NCBI RefSeq assembly: GCF_017876155.1
Contig: NZ_JAGINP010000013.1
Location: forward strand, 62,001-126,000
Reading direction: 5' to 3'
Source of the DNA: Azospirillum rugosum
Lineage (GTDB): Bacteria > Pseudomonadota > Alphaproteobacteria > Azospirillales > Azospirillaceae
Length of the DNA stretch: 64,000 nucleotides
Both the position numbers and the translations under genes were made by a program. The notes beneath the pieces are model-generated. The model did no database searches and was not told the origin of the DNA. It worked only from the letters and a program-made list of their open reading frames with translations. Positions 1 to 8,801 of this stretch are shown in pieces (positions within the stretch are counted from its first letter, which is position 1; the number at the start of each line of letters is the position of its first letter).

Positions 1-113
1 ACGTTCGCAGCACCCCGACCGCCGTAGAGCGGCTGGAACCCGCAGGCGGCGGTGCCCAGGGCGACGGGCGCCAGCACGGCGAGGGTCAGCAGCCCCCGCC
101 GAGTCGGTCGCAT
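1..113 (-). CDS. lptE: LPS assembly lipoprotein LptE, N-terminal part only
   Basis: Partial gene running off the left edge; only the first 37 codons are present, starting at the ATG at 113. The visible peptide has a short basic N-terminus, a hydrophobic stretch and a lipobox ending in Ala-Ala-Cys, followed at once by Gly-Phe-Gln-Pro-Leu-Tyr-Gly. That CGFQPLYG start of the mature protein is characteristic of alphaproteobacterial LptE, the outer-membrane lipoprotein that plugs LptD during LPS insertion. The gene starts 28 bp after the leuS stop on the same strand, the usual leuS-lptE order. An in-frame GTG four codons upstream is an alternative start. holA and parB commonly come next beyond the edge (known gene order, not visible here). 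Confidence 0.85.
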   Translation of the reverse strand, partial: MRPTRRGLLTLAVLAPVALGTAACGFQPLYGGRGAAN

Positions 114-141
114 CAGGCCCTGCACCGTCCGGCGGGTCGGC

Positions 142-2712
142 TTAGACGACGACATTGATCACCCGGTTCGGCACGACGATCACCTTGCGCACGGGCTTGC
201 CCTCCAAGGCGCGCTGGACGTTGGGGTCGGCCAGCGCGGTCTGCTCCGCGGCGTCCTTGGCCATGTCGCGCGGCAGCTCCAGCGTGGCGCGCAGCTTGCC
301 GTTGACCTGCACCGCGACGGTGACCGAGTCCTCCACCACCAGCGCCGCGTCGGCCTGGGGCCAGGGCTGGTTCACCAGCAGCGTGGTGTGGCCCAGCTGG
401 GCCCACAGCTCCTCGCCCAGGTGCGGCATCATCGGGCCGACCAGGCGGACGATGGCCTCAAAGCCCTCGCGCAGGACCCAGGCCTCGCCCTCCCCCTGGC
501 CGTCCAGTTCCGCCAGAGCGTTGGACAGCTCGCGCACGCGGGCGACGGCCTTGTTGAAGCGGAACTTCTCCAGGTCCTCCGACACGCCGGCGATGGTCTT
601 GTGGACCAGGCGGCGGGTCGCCTCGGCTTTGGCGCTCAGCGCGTCGGGTTTCGCCGAGCCCGCCGTCGGCAGCGCCACCGGGGCCTCGGTCACCATGCGC
701 CACAGACGGTTGATGTAGCGCCAGGCGCCGTCGATGCCGGCTTCCGTCCACTCCAGGTCGCGCTCCGGCGGGCTGTCGGACAGCATGAACAGGCGGGCGG
801 CGTCGGCGCCGTAGGTGCCGATGATGTGCGCCGGGTCCACCACGTTCTTCTTGGACTTCGACATCTTCTCGACACGGCCGACGGTGACCGCGCCGTTGTT
901 GTCGGTGCGGATGTACTGGCCCAGGTCGTTCTTCTGGATGTCGGTCGGGGCCAGCCAGGCGCCGGTCGCCGCGTCCTTGTAGGTCTCGTGGTTGACCATG
1001 CCCTGGGTGAAGAGGCCGGCGAAGGGCTCCTCCACGTTCAGGTAGCCGCACTGCTTCAGCGCCCGCGTCCAGAAGCGGGAGTAGAGCAGGTGCAGCACGG
1101 CGTGCTCGATGCCGCCGATGTACTGGTCGACCGCCAGCCAGTAGTCCACCGCCTCCCGCGTGAAGGCCGCATCCTCGACCTGGGGCGAGCAGAAGCGGGC
1201 GAAGTACCAGCTCGACTCGATGAAGGTGTCGAAGGTGTCGGTCTCGCGCACCGCCGGCTTGCCGCAGGTCGGGCAGCTGGTGTGCTTCCAGGTCGGGTGA
1301 TGGTCCAGCGGGTTGCCGGGCTTGTCGAAGGTGACATCCTCGGGCAGCACGACCGGCAGGTCCTGCGCCGGCACCGGGACGATGCCGCAGCTCTCGCAAT
1401 GGATGACCGGGATCGGGCAGCCCCAGTAACGCTGGCGGGACACGCCCCAGTCGCGCAGGCGGTACTGGGTGGTGCGCTCGCCCTTCCCCATCTCCTCCAG
1501 CCGGCGGCCGACTTCCTGCTTGGCGGGCTCGACCTCCATGCCGTCCAGGAAGCGCGAGTTGCGCAGCAGGCCGGGGCCCGTGTAGGCCTCGGTCCCGATG
1601 GTGAAGCTGGCCGGGTCGGCGTCGGCCGGGACGACCACCGGGGTGACCGGCAGGCCGTACTTGCGGGCGAAGTCCAGGTCGCGCTGGTCGTGCGCCGGGC
1701 AGCCGAAGATGGCGCCGGTGCCGTATTCCATCAGCACGAAGTTGGCGACATAGACCGGCAGCTCCCAGTTCGGGTCGAACGGGTGCACGACCTTCAGACC
1801 GGTGTCGAAGCCCTTCTTCTCCGCGGTCTCGATCGCCTCCTCGCTGGTGCCCAGGCGGTTGCACTCCGCGATGAACTCCGCGAGCGCGGGGTTGTTCGCG
1901 GCGAGTTCGGCGGCCAGCGGGTGGTTGGCGGAGATGGCGGCGAAGGAGGCGCCGAACAGCGTATCCGGACGGGTCGTGAAGACCTCCAGCTTGTCGTCGC
2001 GGCCGCGCATGTCGAAGCGGAAGCGCACGCCGGTGGACTTGCCGATCCAGTTCTCCTGCATCAGGCGGACGCGGTCCGGCCAGCGGTCCAGCGTGTCCAG
2101 CCCCTGCAGCAGCTCCTCCGCGAAGGCGGTGATCTTCAGGAACCACTGGGACAGCTTGCGCTTTTCCACCAGCGCGCCGGTGCGCCAGCCGCGGCCGTCG
2201 ATCACCTGCTCGTTGGCCAGGACGGTGTTGTCCACCGGGTCCCAGTTGACCCAGGACTCCTTGCGGTAGGCCAGGCCTTCCTTCAGGAAATCCAGGAACA
2301 TCTTCTGCTCGTGGCGGTAATACTCCACGTCGCAGGTGGCGATCTCGCGGCTCCAGTCGATGGACAGGCCCATCGTCTTCAGCTGGCCGCGCATGGTCGC
2401 GATGTTCTCGCGCGTCCACTTGGCGGGGTGGGTCTTCTTCTCCAGCGCGGCGTTCTCCGCCGGCAGGCCGAAGGCGTCCCAGCCCATCGGGTGCAGGACG
2501 TTGAAGCCCCGCGCGCGCTTGTAGCGCGCGATCACGTCGCCGATGGTGTAGTTGCGGACGTGGCCCATGTGGATGCGCCCCGACGGGTAGGGGAACATCT
2601 CGAGCACGTAATACTTCTCGCGAGCGGCGTCCTCGCGCGCGATGAAGCAGCCCTGCTGCTCCCACGCGCCCTGCCACTTCGCCTCGGTTTCCTTGACATT
2701 GTAACGCGACAT
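142..2712 (-). CDS. leuS: Leucyl-tRNA synthetase
   Basis: Charges tRNA-Leu in the cytoplasm. The 856-residue product has normal bacterial LeuRS length. Seen directly: the class I HIGH signature as His-Met-Gly-His at residues 48-51, preceded by PYPSGRI; a zinc-finger-like Cys pair pattern and the CP1 editing region in the middle; and the KMSKS loop at 616-620. A C-terminal anticodon-binding and C-terminal domain follows, ending in [11 protein letters not shown]. The start is the ATG at 2712 followed by [13 protein letters not shown], the usual LeuRS beginning. It is the middle gene of a minus-strand DUF3576-leuS-lptE block. Confidence 0.97.
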   Translation of the reverse strand: MSRYNVKETEAKWQGAWEQQGCFIAREDAAREKYYVLEMFPYPSGRIHMGHVRNYTIGDVIARYKRARGFNVLHPMGWDAFGLPAENAALEKKTHPAKWTRENIATMRGQLKTMGLSIDWSREIATCDVEYYRHEQKMFLDFLKEGLAYRKESWVNWDPVDNTVLANEQVIDGRGWRTGALVEKRKLSQWFLKITAFAEELLQGLDTLDRWPDRVRLMQENWIGKSTGVRFRFDMRGRDDKLEVFTTRPDTLFGASFAAISANHPLAAELAANNPALAEFIAECNRLGTSEEAIETAEKKGFDTGLKVVHPFDPNWELPVYVANFVLMEYGTGAIFGCPAHDQRDLDFARKYGLPVTPVVVPADADPASFTIGTEAYTGPGLLRNSRFLDGMEVEPAKQEVGRRLEEMGKGERTTQYRLRDWGVSRQRYWGCPIPVIHCESCGIVPVPAQDLPVVLPEDVTFDKPGNPLDHHPTWKHTSCPTCGKPAVRETDTFDTFIESSWYFARFCSPQVEDAAFTREAVDYWLAVDQYIGGIEHAVLHLLYSRFWTRALKQCGYLNVEEPFAGLFTQGMVNHETYKDAATGAWLAPTDIQKNDLGQYIRTDNNGAVTVGRVEKMSKSKKNVVDPAHIIGTYGADAARLFMLSDSPPERDLEWTEAGIDGAWRYINRLWRMVTEAPVALPTAGSAKPDALSAKAEATRRLVHKTIAGVSEDLEKFRFNKAVARVRELSNALAELDGQGEGEAWVLREGFEAIVRLVGPMMPHLGEELWAQLGHTTLLVNQPWPQADAALVVEDSVTVAVQVNGKLRATLELPRDMAKDAAEQTALADPNVQRALEGKPVRKVIVVPNRVINVVV

Positions 2713-2814
2713 GACCGCAGACGCCGTTCTGGTGTTTGTCGAAGGCTCTAAAGGTAAGGCGCCGGCGGCCGTCCGGAAGGCGGCGCCGGCGCTGTCCCCA
2801 GCGATGTCACCCGA

Positions 2815-3357
2815 TCAGCGCGCCGAGGCGCTCTGGGTGACGCGCAGCTGGCGGGCGCGGGTGAGCACGGCGTCCTCCAGCGTGCCGGAGGTGCCCGGCT
2901 CCACCGGAGCCTCGCGCCAGTCGTTGCCGGTGCGCTGCTGCTTGAACACCGACACCCGCACGCCGTCGGCGCGCAGCTGGCGGTCCATGATGTACAGGTT
3001 CACCTTGAAGCGCTCGTTCGGCGCGTCCGGCGGGGAGTACCAGTCCGTCAGGATCACGCCGCCGAAGGGATCGGCCGAGACGATCGGCATGAAGGACAGC
3101 GTGTCGAGCGAGGCGCGCCACAGGAAGCTGTTGACGCCGATGCCGTTCGGGTCGCCCTGGTCGGAACCGTTGCGCTTGTTCTTGCCGAACAGGTTGAAGC
3201 CGCCGTCGGTGCCCAGAAGGCTGCCGAACTTGTACTCCTTGTTCTTCATCTGGTCGTCGAGCGTTTCCGTCTTGCCGCCCCAGCTGGAGCAGCCGGCCAC
3301 GGCGAGCGACGCCGCGATCACGACGGGGGCAAGGCGGAGGGCACGGGAACGGCGCAT
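2815..3357 (-). CDS. DUF3576 family lipoprotein
   Basis: A 180-residue predicted lipoprotein of unknown function. It has an Arg-rich N-terminus, a hydrophobic core and a lipobox ending Val-Ala-Gly-Cys at about residues 19-22. The body (VNSFLWRASLDTLSF, then SADPFGGVILTDWY) matches the DUF3576 family, which in alphaproteobacteria usually sits directly upstream of leuS-lptE as here. The periplasmic domain and the pairing with lptE suggest an outer-membrane biogenesis role, which is inference only. A GC-rich 8-bp inverted repeat around 2760-2792 lies between this gene and leuS, without a clear T-tract. Confidence 0.85.
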   Translation of the reverse strand: MRRSRALRLAPVVIAASLAVAGCSSWGGKTETLDDQMKNKEYKFGSLLGTDGGFNLFGKNKRNGSDQGDPNGIGVNSFLWRASLDTLSFMPIVSADPFGGVILTDWYSPPDAPNERFKVNLYIMDRQLRADGVRVSVFKQQRTGNDWREAPVEPGTSGTLEDAVLTRARQLRVTQSASAR

Positions 3358-3781
3358 GGTCGGGAACCTGGGTCAATAAAATTGAGGTACCGCGCACGAG
3401 AGTGCGGCGGTTGCCGGTGAAAAGACCATAAAAGACCGCCAACGCGCAACAGGGGATGCGGTCCGGCGGCTCGGCGCCGGCGCCGTCCCACGCCTTTCCG
3501 CCCGGCGTCAATAGGCATAGCGGCGGGCATGGAGGCGGGCATGGGGGCGGGTATCGGCGAATGTCCTCCAGTCTCCGCAACCGAACCCCGGCAGTCGTCG
3601 TTTGCCGGTCGTGGACGAGCACTGGTGCCATTCTGAAGTGTGCTCCGTTCGACACACTGTTCCATCAAAGCAGCATTTTGTCGATTTCCGGCTTGCTGGC
3701 GTCCCGCCATGTGCGTACGACATTCCCAGCCAGGAAGTTAATCCGGCTGAAAATTCTGCTGCCAGGATGGAGGCAACAATC
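3358..3781. other. Intergenic region between DUF3576 gene and first porin
   Basis: This 424-bp divergent spacer must hold promoters for both flanking genes. The 3600-3780 half is visibly richer in A and T than the surroundings, as expected for a strongly expressed porin. No RNA gene is recognised. A 12-bp tandem repeat (3522-3557) lies in the GC-rich half. An upstream ORF reading in frame into the porin from 3602 has no signal-peptide sense and is taken as leader sequence. Confidence 0.6.
3522..3557. repeat. Three tandem 12-bp units
   Basis: Three adjacent copies: GGCGGGCATGGA, GGCGGGCATGGG and GGCGGGTATCGG, with a weaker fourth copy (AATAGGCATAGC) just before. It lies outside any accepted gene. 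The purpose is unknown; slippage-type expansion is the simplest reading. Confidence 0.75.
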
Positions 3782-5002
3782 ATGAATCGGTATCTGCTGG
3801 CGGGCTGCGCCGCCGTTGCTCTGGCGATGGGTGCCGGCGCGGCCAACGCCCAGGCCAAGTTCGAGGTCAAGGTCGGCGGCGACGCCTACTTCGAGGCTGG
3901 CTACGTGAGCCAGGACAAGGATTCGGGCCTGCGCTCCACGGAGTTCCAGAACCGCTTCCGCGTCAACATCATCCCGACCGCCAAGGCTGACAACGGCCTC
4001 GAGTACGGCGGCCGCGTCCGTATCCGCGCCGCCGGCGCCAACACGAACGTGACCGGCGACCGCGCCTACATCTTCGCGCAGGGCGCGTTCGGTCAGGTCC
4101 GCCTCGGTGTGACCAACTCCTTCAACGACGAGACCTACGTCTCGACGCCGACCGACTACCTGCCGCTGGCCCTCGTTGACCGCGTCGTCAACTGGATCGG
4201 TGGCGCGCCGGGCACCGCCGGTGCGCAGATCGGTGGCGGCGCCGTCCCGTACTCGGGCGCCGACGTCAACGGCGGCGTTGCCCCGACCGTCACGGGCAAC
4301 TCGATCGTGTGGCCGTCGCTGGCCATGGAAGGCAACGCGACGAAGATCGTTTACTTCTCGCCGCGCTTCGCCGGCCTGCAGCTCGGCGCCAGCTACACCC
4401 CGCGCAACGACTCGGTCAACCAGGACGTTGACCGCCTGAAGATCGCGACGACGGCGACCGCCGCCGCCACCGCGAACTACCAGGACATGATCGAAGTTGG
4501 TGCGAACTACAGCAACACCTTCGCCGGTTTCACCGTCAAGGGCAGCGCCGGCTACTTCTGGGGTGATGCCCTGGGCCGCGGCGTCGCCAGCGACCGTTAC
4601 GAGGACCTGAACGCCTGGCAGGTCGGCGCGCAGGTCGGCTACGCCGGCTTCTCCGTCGGCGGCAGCTACACCGACTACGGCAAGTCGGGCCAGAACAAGA
4701 TCCTCGGCAACTTCACCGAGGACACCCGCAACTGGACCGCTGGCGTTCAGTACACCACCGGCCCGATCGTCGTCGGCTTCAACTACAAGTTCGGCGCCGA
4801 CGCCGGCTCGACCACCCTGCCGGGCAGCCGTCACCTGAACGTCTACGAAGTCGGCGCCGGCTACACCGTCGCCCCGGGCCTGACCGTTCAGGCTCAGTAC
4901 GACTACTTCGACGCCAAGAGCGACAAGACCGCCACTGCCGCTTCCGGTTCGCCGGACGACAAGGGCCACGTCGTCCTCGTCCGCTCGGTCCTGGCGTTCT
5001 AA
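3782..5002 (+). CDS. Outer-membrane porin (first of tandem pair)
   Basis: A 406-residue secreted beta-barrel porin. The start at 3782 is chosen because GGAGG at 3769-3773 precedes it by 8 bp and the ATG opens a classic signal peptide (MNRYLLAGCAAVALAMG, cleaved after Ala-Asn-Ala-Gln-Ala or close by). The mature chain begins KFEVKVGGDAYFEAGYV, is rich in alternating aromatic and Gly strands, and ends in the C-terminal Phe (SVLAF) used by the Bam machinery. It resembles Gram-negative porins of the Porin_4 type annotated in Azospirillum. The channel specificity cannot be read from sequence. A strong terminator follows and a paralogous porin gene comes next. Confidence 0.9.
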   Translation: MNRYLLAGCAAVALAMGAGAANAQAKFEVKVGGDAYFEAGYVSQDKDSGLRSTEFQNRFRVNIIPTAKADNGLEYGGRVRIRAAGANTNVTGDRAYIFAQGAFGQVRLGVTNSFNDETYVSTPTDYLPLALVDRVVNWIGGAPGTAGAQIGGGAVPYSGADVNGGVAPTVTGNSIVWPSLAMEGNATKIVYFSPRFAGLQLGASYTPRNDSVNQDVDRLKIATTATAAATANYQDMIEVGANYSNTFAGFTVKGSAGYFWGDALGRGVASDRYEDLNAWQVGAQVGYAGFSVGGSYTDYGKSGQNKILGNFTEDTRNWTAGVQYTTGPIVVGFNYKFGADAGSTTLPGSRHLNVYEVGAGYTVAPGLTVQAQYDYFDAKSDKTATAASGSPDDKGHVVLVRSVLAF

Positions 5003-5318
5003 GCCAAGGTCGTTTGCGACTGAAAAAGGGAGCGGTGGCTTCGGCCACCGCTCTTTTTTTGTGCGCGCAAAATTGCACAAGCTTTGTGCGACTCGCTTAA
5101 TCTCTGGGCGTGCATTGTTCCATATTTGCAGCAGAGCGGGATTTGCGTTGTAGAACAGTGACTTATTGATGTGTCGAAATTGCCACGCTGTATCACGACG
5201 ACACTTATGAGTGTGGAAACCGGCTTGCCGGCCATCGGGACTGGGAGTTAACTCGCGGTTGGGAAGCACAACCGTTCAACCCCCTCGCGGGGTCGCCTGT
5301 CAGAAGGATGGAACATCC
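5003..5318. other. Inter-porin spacer
   Basis: This 316-bp spacer holds the terminator of the first porin (5030-5060), then an AT-richer stretch (about 5060-5230) that probably carries the promoter and leader of the second porin. I cannot assign a firm -35/-10 pair. No small ORF with a convincing ribosome site was seen. Confidence 0.55.
5030..5060 (+). terminator. Rho-independent terminator of first porin
   Basis: A perfect 10-bp stem (5030-5039 with 5044-5053) is closed by a TTCG tetraloop and followed by seven T. It lies 27 bp after the porin stop codon. Confidence 0.92.
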
Positions 5319-6467
5319 ATGAAGCGTTCTCTCGTCATCGGCTGCGCCGCTCTTGCCCTCGCCGCCGGCTGCGGCACGGCGTCGGCCCAGTCCAAGTTCG
5401 ACGTGGTCATCGGTGGCGACGCGTTCTTCCAGGTCGGCTATGTGAACCAGGACCGTGACACCGGCCTGCGCTCGACCGAATTCCAGAACCGCTTCCGCCT
5501 GAACATCACGCCGAAGGCCACCGCCGACAACGGCATGGAATACGGCGGCCGCATCCGCCTGCGCACCGGCAACGGCTCGCCGGTCACCGGCAACGGCGTC
5601 ACCGCCGACCGCGCCTTCCTGTTCGCCAACACCACCTTCGGCACGATCCAGGCCGGTGTGGTCAACGGCCTGTCGGACGAGTTCGGCATCATCGGCCCGA
5701 ACGTCGAAGGCATCGCCGGCGGCCCGGACAACAACACCGTCTACTTCCTGAATGGCTCGCCGACCTACGCCCTGCTGCCGACGACGACGAACAACTTCCG
5801 CGCCTTCGTCTCCGGCGACACCGGCACCAAGATCCTGTACCTGACCCCGACCATCGCGGGCTTCCAGGGCGGCATCTCCTACATGCCGCAGACCGGCGAC
5901 GTGAACCAGTCGGTCAACCGCATCAAGGACAACGGCAACTTCCAGGACGTCGTCGAGGTTGGCGGCCTCTACAAGAACGAGTTCGGCGACTTCTCGGTCG
6001 AGGCGAGCGCCTTCTACCAGTTCGGCAAGACCCAGAGCCTGGGCGCCACCAGCTTCGAGAACCTCAGCTCGGTCCATGTCGGCGCCAACGTCGGCTACGG
6101 CGGCTTCAAGGTCGGCGGCAGCTACGCCTACAGCGGCGACAGCGGCTACGACAAGTCGCTGGCCGTCAAGGAGAAGCAGGACGTCTGGATCGCCGGCGCC
6201 CAGTACACCACCGGCCCGCTGGTGTTCGCCATCGACTACCAGCACTCGCGCTCCAACGGCACCAGCCCGTTCACCGGCACCGTCGCCCCGGTCAAGGCCA
6301 ACCTGTACCAGGCCGGCGTGACCTACACCGTCGCCCCCGGCCTGACCACGGGCCTGGAGTACAGCTACCTGGACCTCGACTCCAAGCTGACGACGGCGGC
6401 GAACGGCGGCGTGAACCCCGACGACCGCGCCCACATCATCATGCTGGACACCCGCTTCGCGTTCTAA
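5319..6467 (+). CDS. Outer-membrane porin (second of tandem pair)
   Basis: A 382-residue porin paralogous to its upstream neighbour. It has a signal peptide (MKRSLVIGCAALALAAG, cleavage near Ser-Ala-Gln), then KFDVVIGGDAFFQVGYVNQD, which aligns with the start of the first mature porin, and later shared blocks such as STEFQNRFR and AGAQYTTGP. It ends in a C-terminal Phe (DTRFAF). AGAAGGATGGA before the ATG at 5319 is the likely ribosome site. The two genes look like an old tandem duplication with divergence in the loops, so they probably differ in selectivity or regulation (inference). A terminator follows. Confidence 0.9.
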   Translation: MKRSLVIGCAALALAAGCGTASAQSKFDVVIGGDAFFQVGYVNQDRDTGLRSTEFQNRFRLNITPKATADNGMEYGGRIRLRTGNGSPVTGNGVTADRAFLFANTTFGTIQAGVVNGLSDEFGIIGPNVEGIAGGPDNNTVYFLNGSPTYALLPTTTNNFRAFVSGDTGTKILYLTPTIAGFQGGISYMPQTGDVNQSVNRIKDNGNFQDVVEVGGLYKNEFGDFSVEASAFYQFGKTQSLGATSFENLSSVHVGANVGYGGFKVGGSYAYSGDSGYDKSLAVKEKQDVWIAGAQYTTGPLVFAIDYQHSRSNGTSPFTGTVAPVKANLYQAGVTYTVAPGLTTGLEYSYLDLDSKLTTAANGGVNPDDRAHIIMLDTRFAF

Positions 6468-6506
6468 GCACGCGATCGGCCAATCGACCGGCGGACGGTC
6501 AAAACG

Positions 6507-6539
6507 AAACGGCGGCGGACCCTGGTCCGCCGCCGTTTT
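6507..6539 (+). terminator. Rho-independent terminator of second porin
   Basis: A 14-bp GC-rich stem (6507-6520 with 6525-6538) has a 4-nt loop and a run of T on the plus strand. Because A residues flank the other side, it could also serve the convergent minus-strand gene. Confidence 0.88.
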
Positions 6540-6569
6540 CGTGCGCGCGCCGCCTTCGGGAAGGCCGCG

Positions 6570-7133
6570 TTACTTCTTCGGCACCGCCACTTCCGTCTCG
6601 CAAAGCAGCAGCATGGCGGCATCGGCCATGGGGACCCAGACCAGCAGGATCCGGCGCTTGTCCTTGTCGGCCGTATAGACCGCCGTCTCCGGGTCGGCCA
6701 CGGACTTCGTCTTCGCCTGGCCGACCGACCAGCCGGTCTTGCCGAAGTTGTCCATGGTGCTCTGGAAGATGTGGTCCATCTTCTGCTGGTCGCCCTTGCG
6801 GAACTCCCAGCCGTAGCTTTCCTGCTTGCCGCAGCGGCGGCCCACGTCGGTGGCGACCTTGGCCAGGAAGTTCTTGTAGGTGCCGTCGTCCATCAGCGGG
6901 AAGGGCTGCTCGTCGAAGGGCACCTGGGTCAGCGGGGAACCGGCCATCGTCTTCGGCATGCCCGAGGCGGCGGGCGGGGTCGCCGGGGCCGCCTGGGGGG
7001 CCGCCTGCGAGGGCGCCGCCGGCTTGCCGCTGTTCTGTGCAGAGGCGCCGCCGGCGGCCAAAGTGCCGGAGGCCAGCACAACAGCCGACAAAACCATTGC
7101 CGTCGGATTCATCCAGCGCATCCAACCACGCAT
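6570..7133 (-). CDS. Secreted protein of unknown function
   Basis: A 187-residue protein not assigned to a named family. The start at 7133 is preferred because GAGGAGAA precedes the ATG and a signal peptide follows (two Arg/Trp-rich turns, then MVLSAVVLASGTLAAG, with cleavage near Ala-Ser-Ala-Gln). Next comes an Ala/Pro-rich linker of about 40 residues, then a compact C-terminal domain of about 115 residues with GTYKNFLAKVATDVGRRCG, a central YGWEFRKGDQ and one further Cys near the end (LLLCETEV), so a disulphide is possible. A longer in-frame upstream ORF lacks these signals. It is likely periplasmic, and convergent with the porin operon. Confidence 0.7.
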   Translation of the reverse strand: MRGWMRWMNPTAMVLSAVVLASGTLAAGGASAQNSGKPAAPSQAAPQAAPATPPAASGMPKTMAGSPLTQVPFDEQPFPLMDDGTYKNFLAKVATDVGRRCGKQESYGWEFRKGDQQKMDHIFQSTMDNFGKTGWSVGQAKTKSVADPETAVYTADKDKRRILLVWVPMADAAMLLLCETEVAVPKK

Positions 7134-7254
7134 GCCGTGTTCTCCTCGGGGTGCTTGCGTTTCATGGGTCTGTCCGTTACCACGCCGTCCGGTCCCTGTA
7201 CACTGACGCGCGTCGGCAAATGCGCCGGCCAGGGCCAAAGACCTGGTCAAAGAT

Positions 7255-7299
7255 GATGGGGTCGAAGACGATGGGCCCGAAGACGATGGGCCCGAAGAC
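7255..7299 (+). repeat. Three tandem 15-bp units in yggS leader
   Basis: GATGGGGTCGAAGAC is followed by two identical copies of GATGGGCCCGAAGAC; a decayed copy may precede at 7240-7254. The units are in frame with yggS and would read Met-Gly-Pro-Lys-Thr if translated from an upstream ATG such as 7253. Confidence 0.85.
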
Positions 7300-7312
7300 C
7301 GGGAGGGCTGCC

Positions 7313-8041
7313 ATGACCGAACCGCACAGCATCGCTTCACACTCCGGTGCCACGCCGGCCGGCGACACCGTGACCGCCCGGCTGGAGTCGGTCCGCCGGT
7401 CCATCGCCGACACCTGCGCCGCCGCGGGGCGCCCGGCCGGCTCGGTGACGCTGGTCGCCGTCTCCAAGACCCACCCGGCCGAGGCGGTGGAGGAGGCCCT
7501 GGCGGCTGGCCAGCGCGTCTTCGGCGAGAACCGCGTGCAGGAGGCCAAGGGGAAGTTCCCCGCCCTGCGCGAGCGCTTCCCGGACCTGGAGCTGCACCTG
7601 ATCGGTCCCCTGCAGACCAACAAGGCGAAGGACGCGGTCGTCCTGTTCGACGTCATCCAGACGCTCGACCGGCCGAAGCTGGCGGAGGCCCTGGCCGACG
7701 CCATGGCGAAGACCGGCCGCCGCCCGCGCTGCCTGATCGAGGTCAACACGGGGGAGGAGCCGCAGAAGGCCGGCATCGCCCCGGGCGAGGTCGAGGGCTT
7801 CCTGGCGGCCTGCCGCGACACCTGGAACCTGCCGGTGACCGGGCTGATGTGCATCCCGCCCGTGGAGGAGGAACCGGCCATGCACTTCGCCCTGCTGGCC
7901 GACATGGCCCGCCGCGCCGGCCTGGCCGAAGTCAGCATGGGGATGAGCGGCGACTTCGAAACGGCCATCCGCTTCGGCGCCACCCACGTGCGCGTCGGCA
8001 CGGCGATCTTCGGCGCGCGGCCTTATCCTCCGGCGGGGTGA
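7313..8041 (+). CDS. YggS/PLPBP family pyridoxal-phosphate homeostasis protein
   Basis: A 242-residue alanine-racemase-fold protein of the YggS (PLPBP, COG0325) family, which binds PLP and buffers B6 and amino-acid balance without a known catalytic reaction. Seen: the PLP lysine in VAVSKTHP (Lys52 from this start), then FGENRVQEA, HLIGPLQTNK and the closing SMGMSGDFETAI with VRVGTAIFG, all hallmarks of the family. GGGAGGG seven bases upstream supports the ATG at 7313. An open frame continues upstream through a 15-bp tandem repeat, so an N-terminal extension cannot be fully excluded. The next 200 bp hold a palindromic repeat rather than another gene. Confidence 0.93.
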   Translation: MTEPHSIASHSGATPAGDTVTARLESVRRSIADTCAAAGRPAGSVTLVAVSKTHPAEAVEEALAAGQRVFGENRVQEAKGKFPALRERFPDLELHLIGPLQTNKAKDAVVLFDVIQTLDRPKLAEALADAMAKTGRRPRCLIEVNTGEEPQKAGIAPGEVEGFLAACRDTWNLPVTGLMCIPPVEEEPAMHFALLADMARRAGLAEVSMGMSGDFETAIRFGATHVRVGTAIFGARPYPPAG

Positions 8042-8078
8042 GTGTTGAGTGGCGAACGCCGTTGCGGGCAACTGGGAA

Positions 8079-8217
8079 TTCACGGATTGTGCGGATTTGA
8101 GCACGGATTTTTTTTGATTGATCTTGCTTCAGCGCGCGCTGCCCAAAAAGGGCCGTCACTGAGCAAGCATCAGAAAAATCCGTGTCATCCGTGTTCAAAT
8201 CCCTGAAATCCGTGAAG
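8079..8217. repeat. CACGGATT-type palindromic element, copy 1
   Basis: A 139-bp element bounded by inverted arms: TTCACGGATT at the left and AAATCCGTGAA at the right, each followed inward by further GGATTT/AAATCC repeats. The right arm holds two head-to-tail ATCCGTG units. A shorter relative is at 63234-63355. It lies between yggS and the L,D-transpeptidase gene, in a convergent gap. Confidence 0.85.
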
Positions 8218-8238
8218 CCCGAGTTGCACCCAACGGCG

Positions 8239-8739
8239 TTAAGGCGCGAGCACCGTCAGCGACGTGTCCGGCCCGCAGTCCTTCAGCAGGCGCAGCAGGT
8301 CCGGCAGGGGCAGCGCGACGCAGCCGGCGGTCGGCTCCCAGTCCGGGCGGGCCACGTGCATGAAGACGGCGCTGCCCTGCCCCGGCACCACCGGGTCGTC
8401 GTTGTGGCCCATCACCACGATCACGTCATAGACGCCGTCGGCGCGCCACAGCTCCTCGTGGCTGGCCGCGAAGGGGCGCTTGACCGGACGGTTGTAGGCG
8501 GGGTCCGCGGGGTCGTCGCACCAGCCGTCGTCCGGGGCGATGGGGTCGGTGGGCAGGGCAGTCTCCGGCCGCGGCAGCCGGTCGGCGCGCCACAGCACGT
8601 GGCGCAAGGGAAAGCGGCCGACGGGGGTGGCGCCGTCCCCTTCCCGCTTGTCGGCCTTCACCCCGCCGCGCCCCAGCGCGCAGCGGAAGGATCCTCCCGG
8701 CCAGCTCAACTGCCCATCCGAATGCACGATGATGTCCAT
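8239..8739 (-). CDS. L,D-transpeptidase (YkuD) family protein
   Basis: A 166-residue protein with the YkuD catalytic signature: His128 in FMHVARPDW and Cys140 in TAGCVALP, spaced as in L,D-transpeptidases and their relatives. No signal peptide or peptidoglycan-binding domain is visible, so this is the short stand-alone form (YafK/ErfK-like relatives without an obvious export signal). The expected activity is 3-3 peptidoglycan cross-linking or attachment to peptidoglycan. Without an export signal the location is uncertain. Confidence 0.85.
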   Translation of the reverse strand: MDIIVHSDGQLSWPGGSFRCALGRGGVKADKREGDGATPVGRFPLRHVLWRADRLPRPETALPTDPIAPDDGWCDDPADPAYNRPVKRPFAASHEELWRADGVYDVIVVMGHNDDPVVPGQGSAVFMHVARPDWEPTAGCVALPLPDLLRLLKDCGPDTSLTVLAP

Positions 8740-8801
8740 GGCGCGCTCGCCTGCCCTTCCCGTTCGCTTTGATCAACCCGGATAAGCCGCAGACCGTCCC
8801 G

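Noticed and set aside
52..2751. An 899-codon plus-strand frame opposite leuS
   Set aside because: Same composition artefact; LeuS motifs are all on the minus strand.
8079..8217. tRNA T-loop-like GTTCAAATCC
   Set aside because: It lies within a repeat that has a close copy elsewhere; no acceptor stem or anticodon arm can be drawn.
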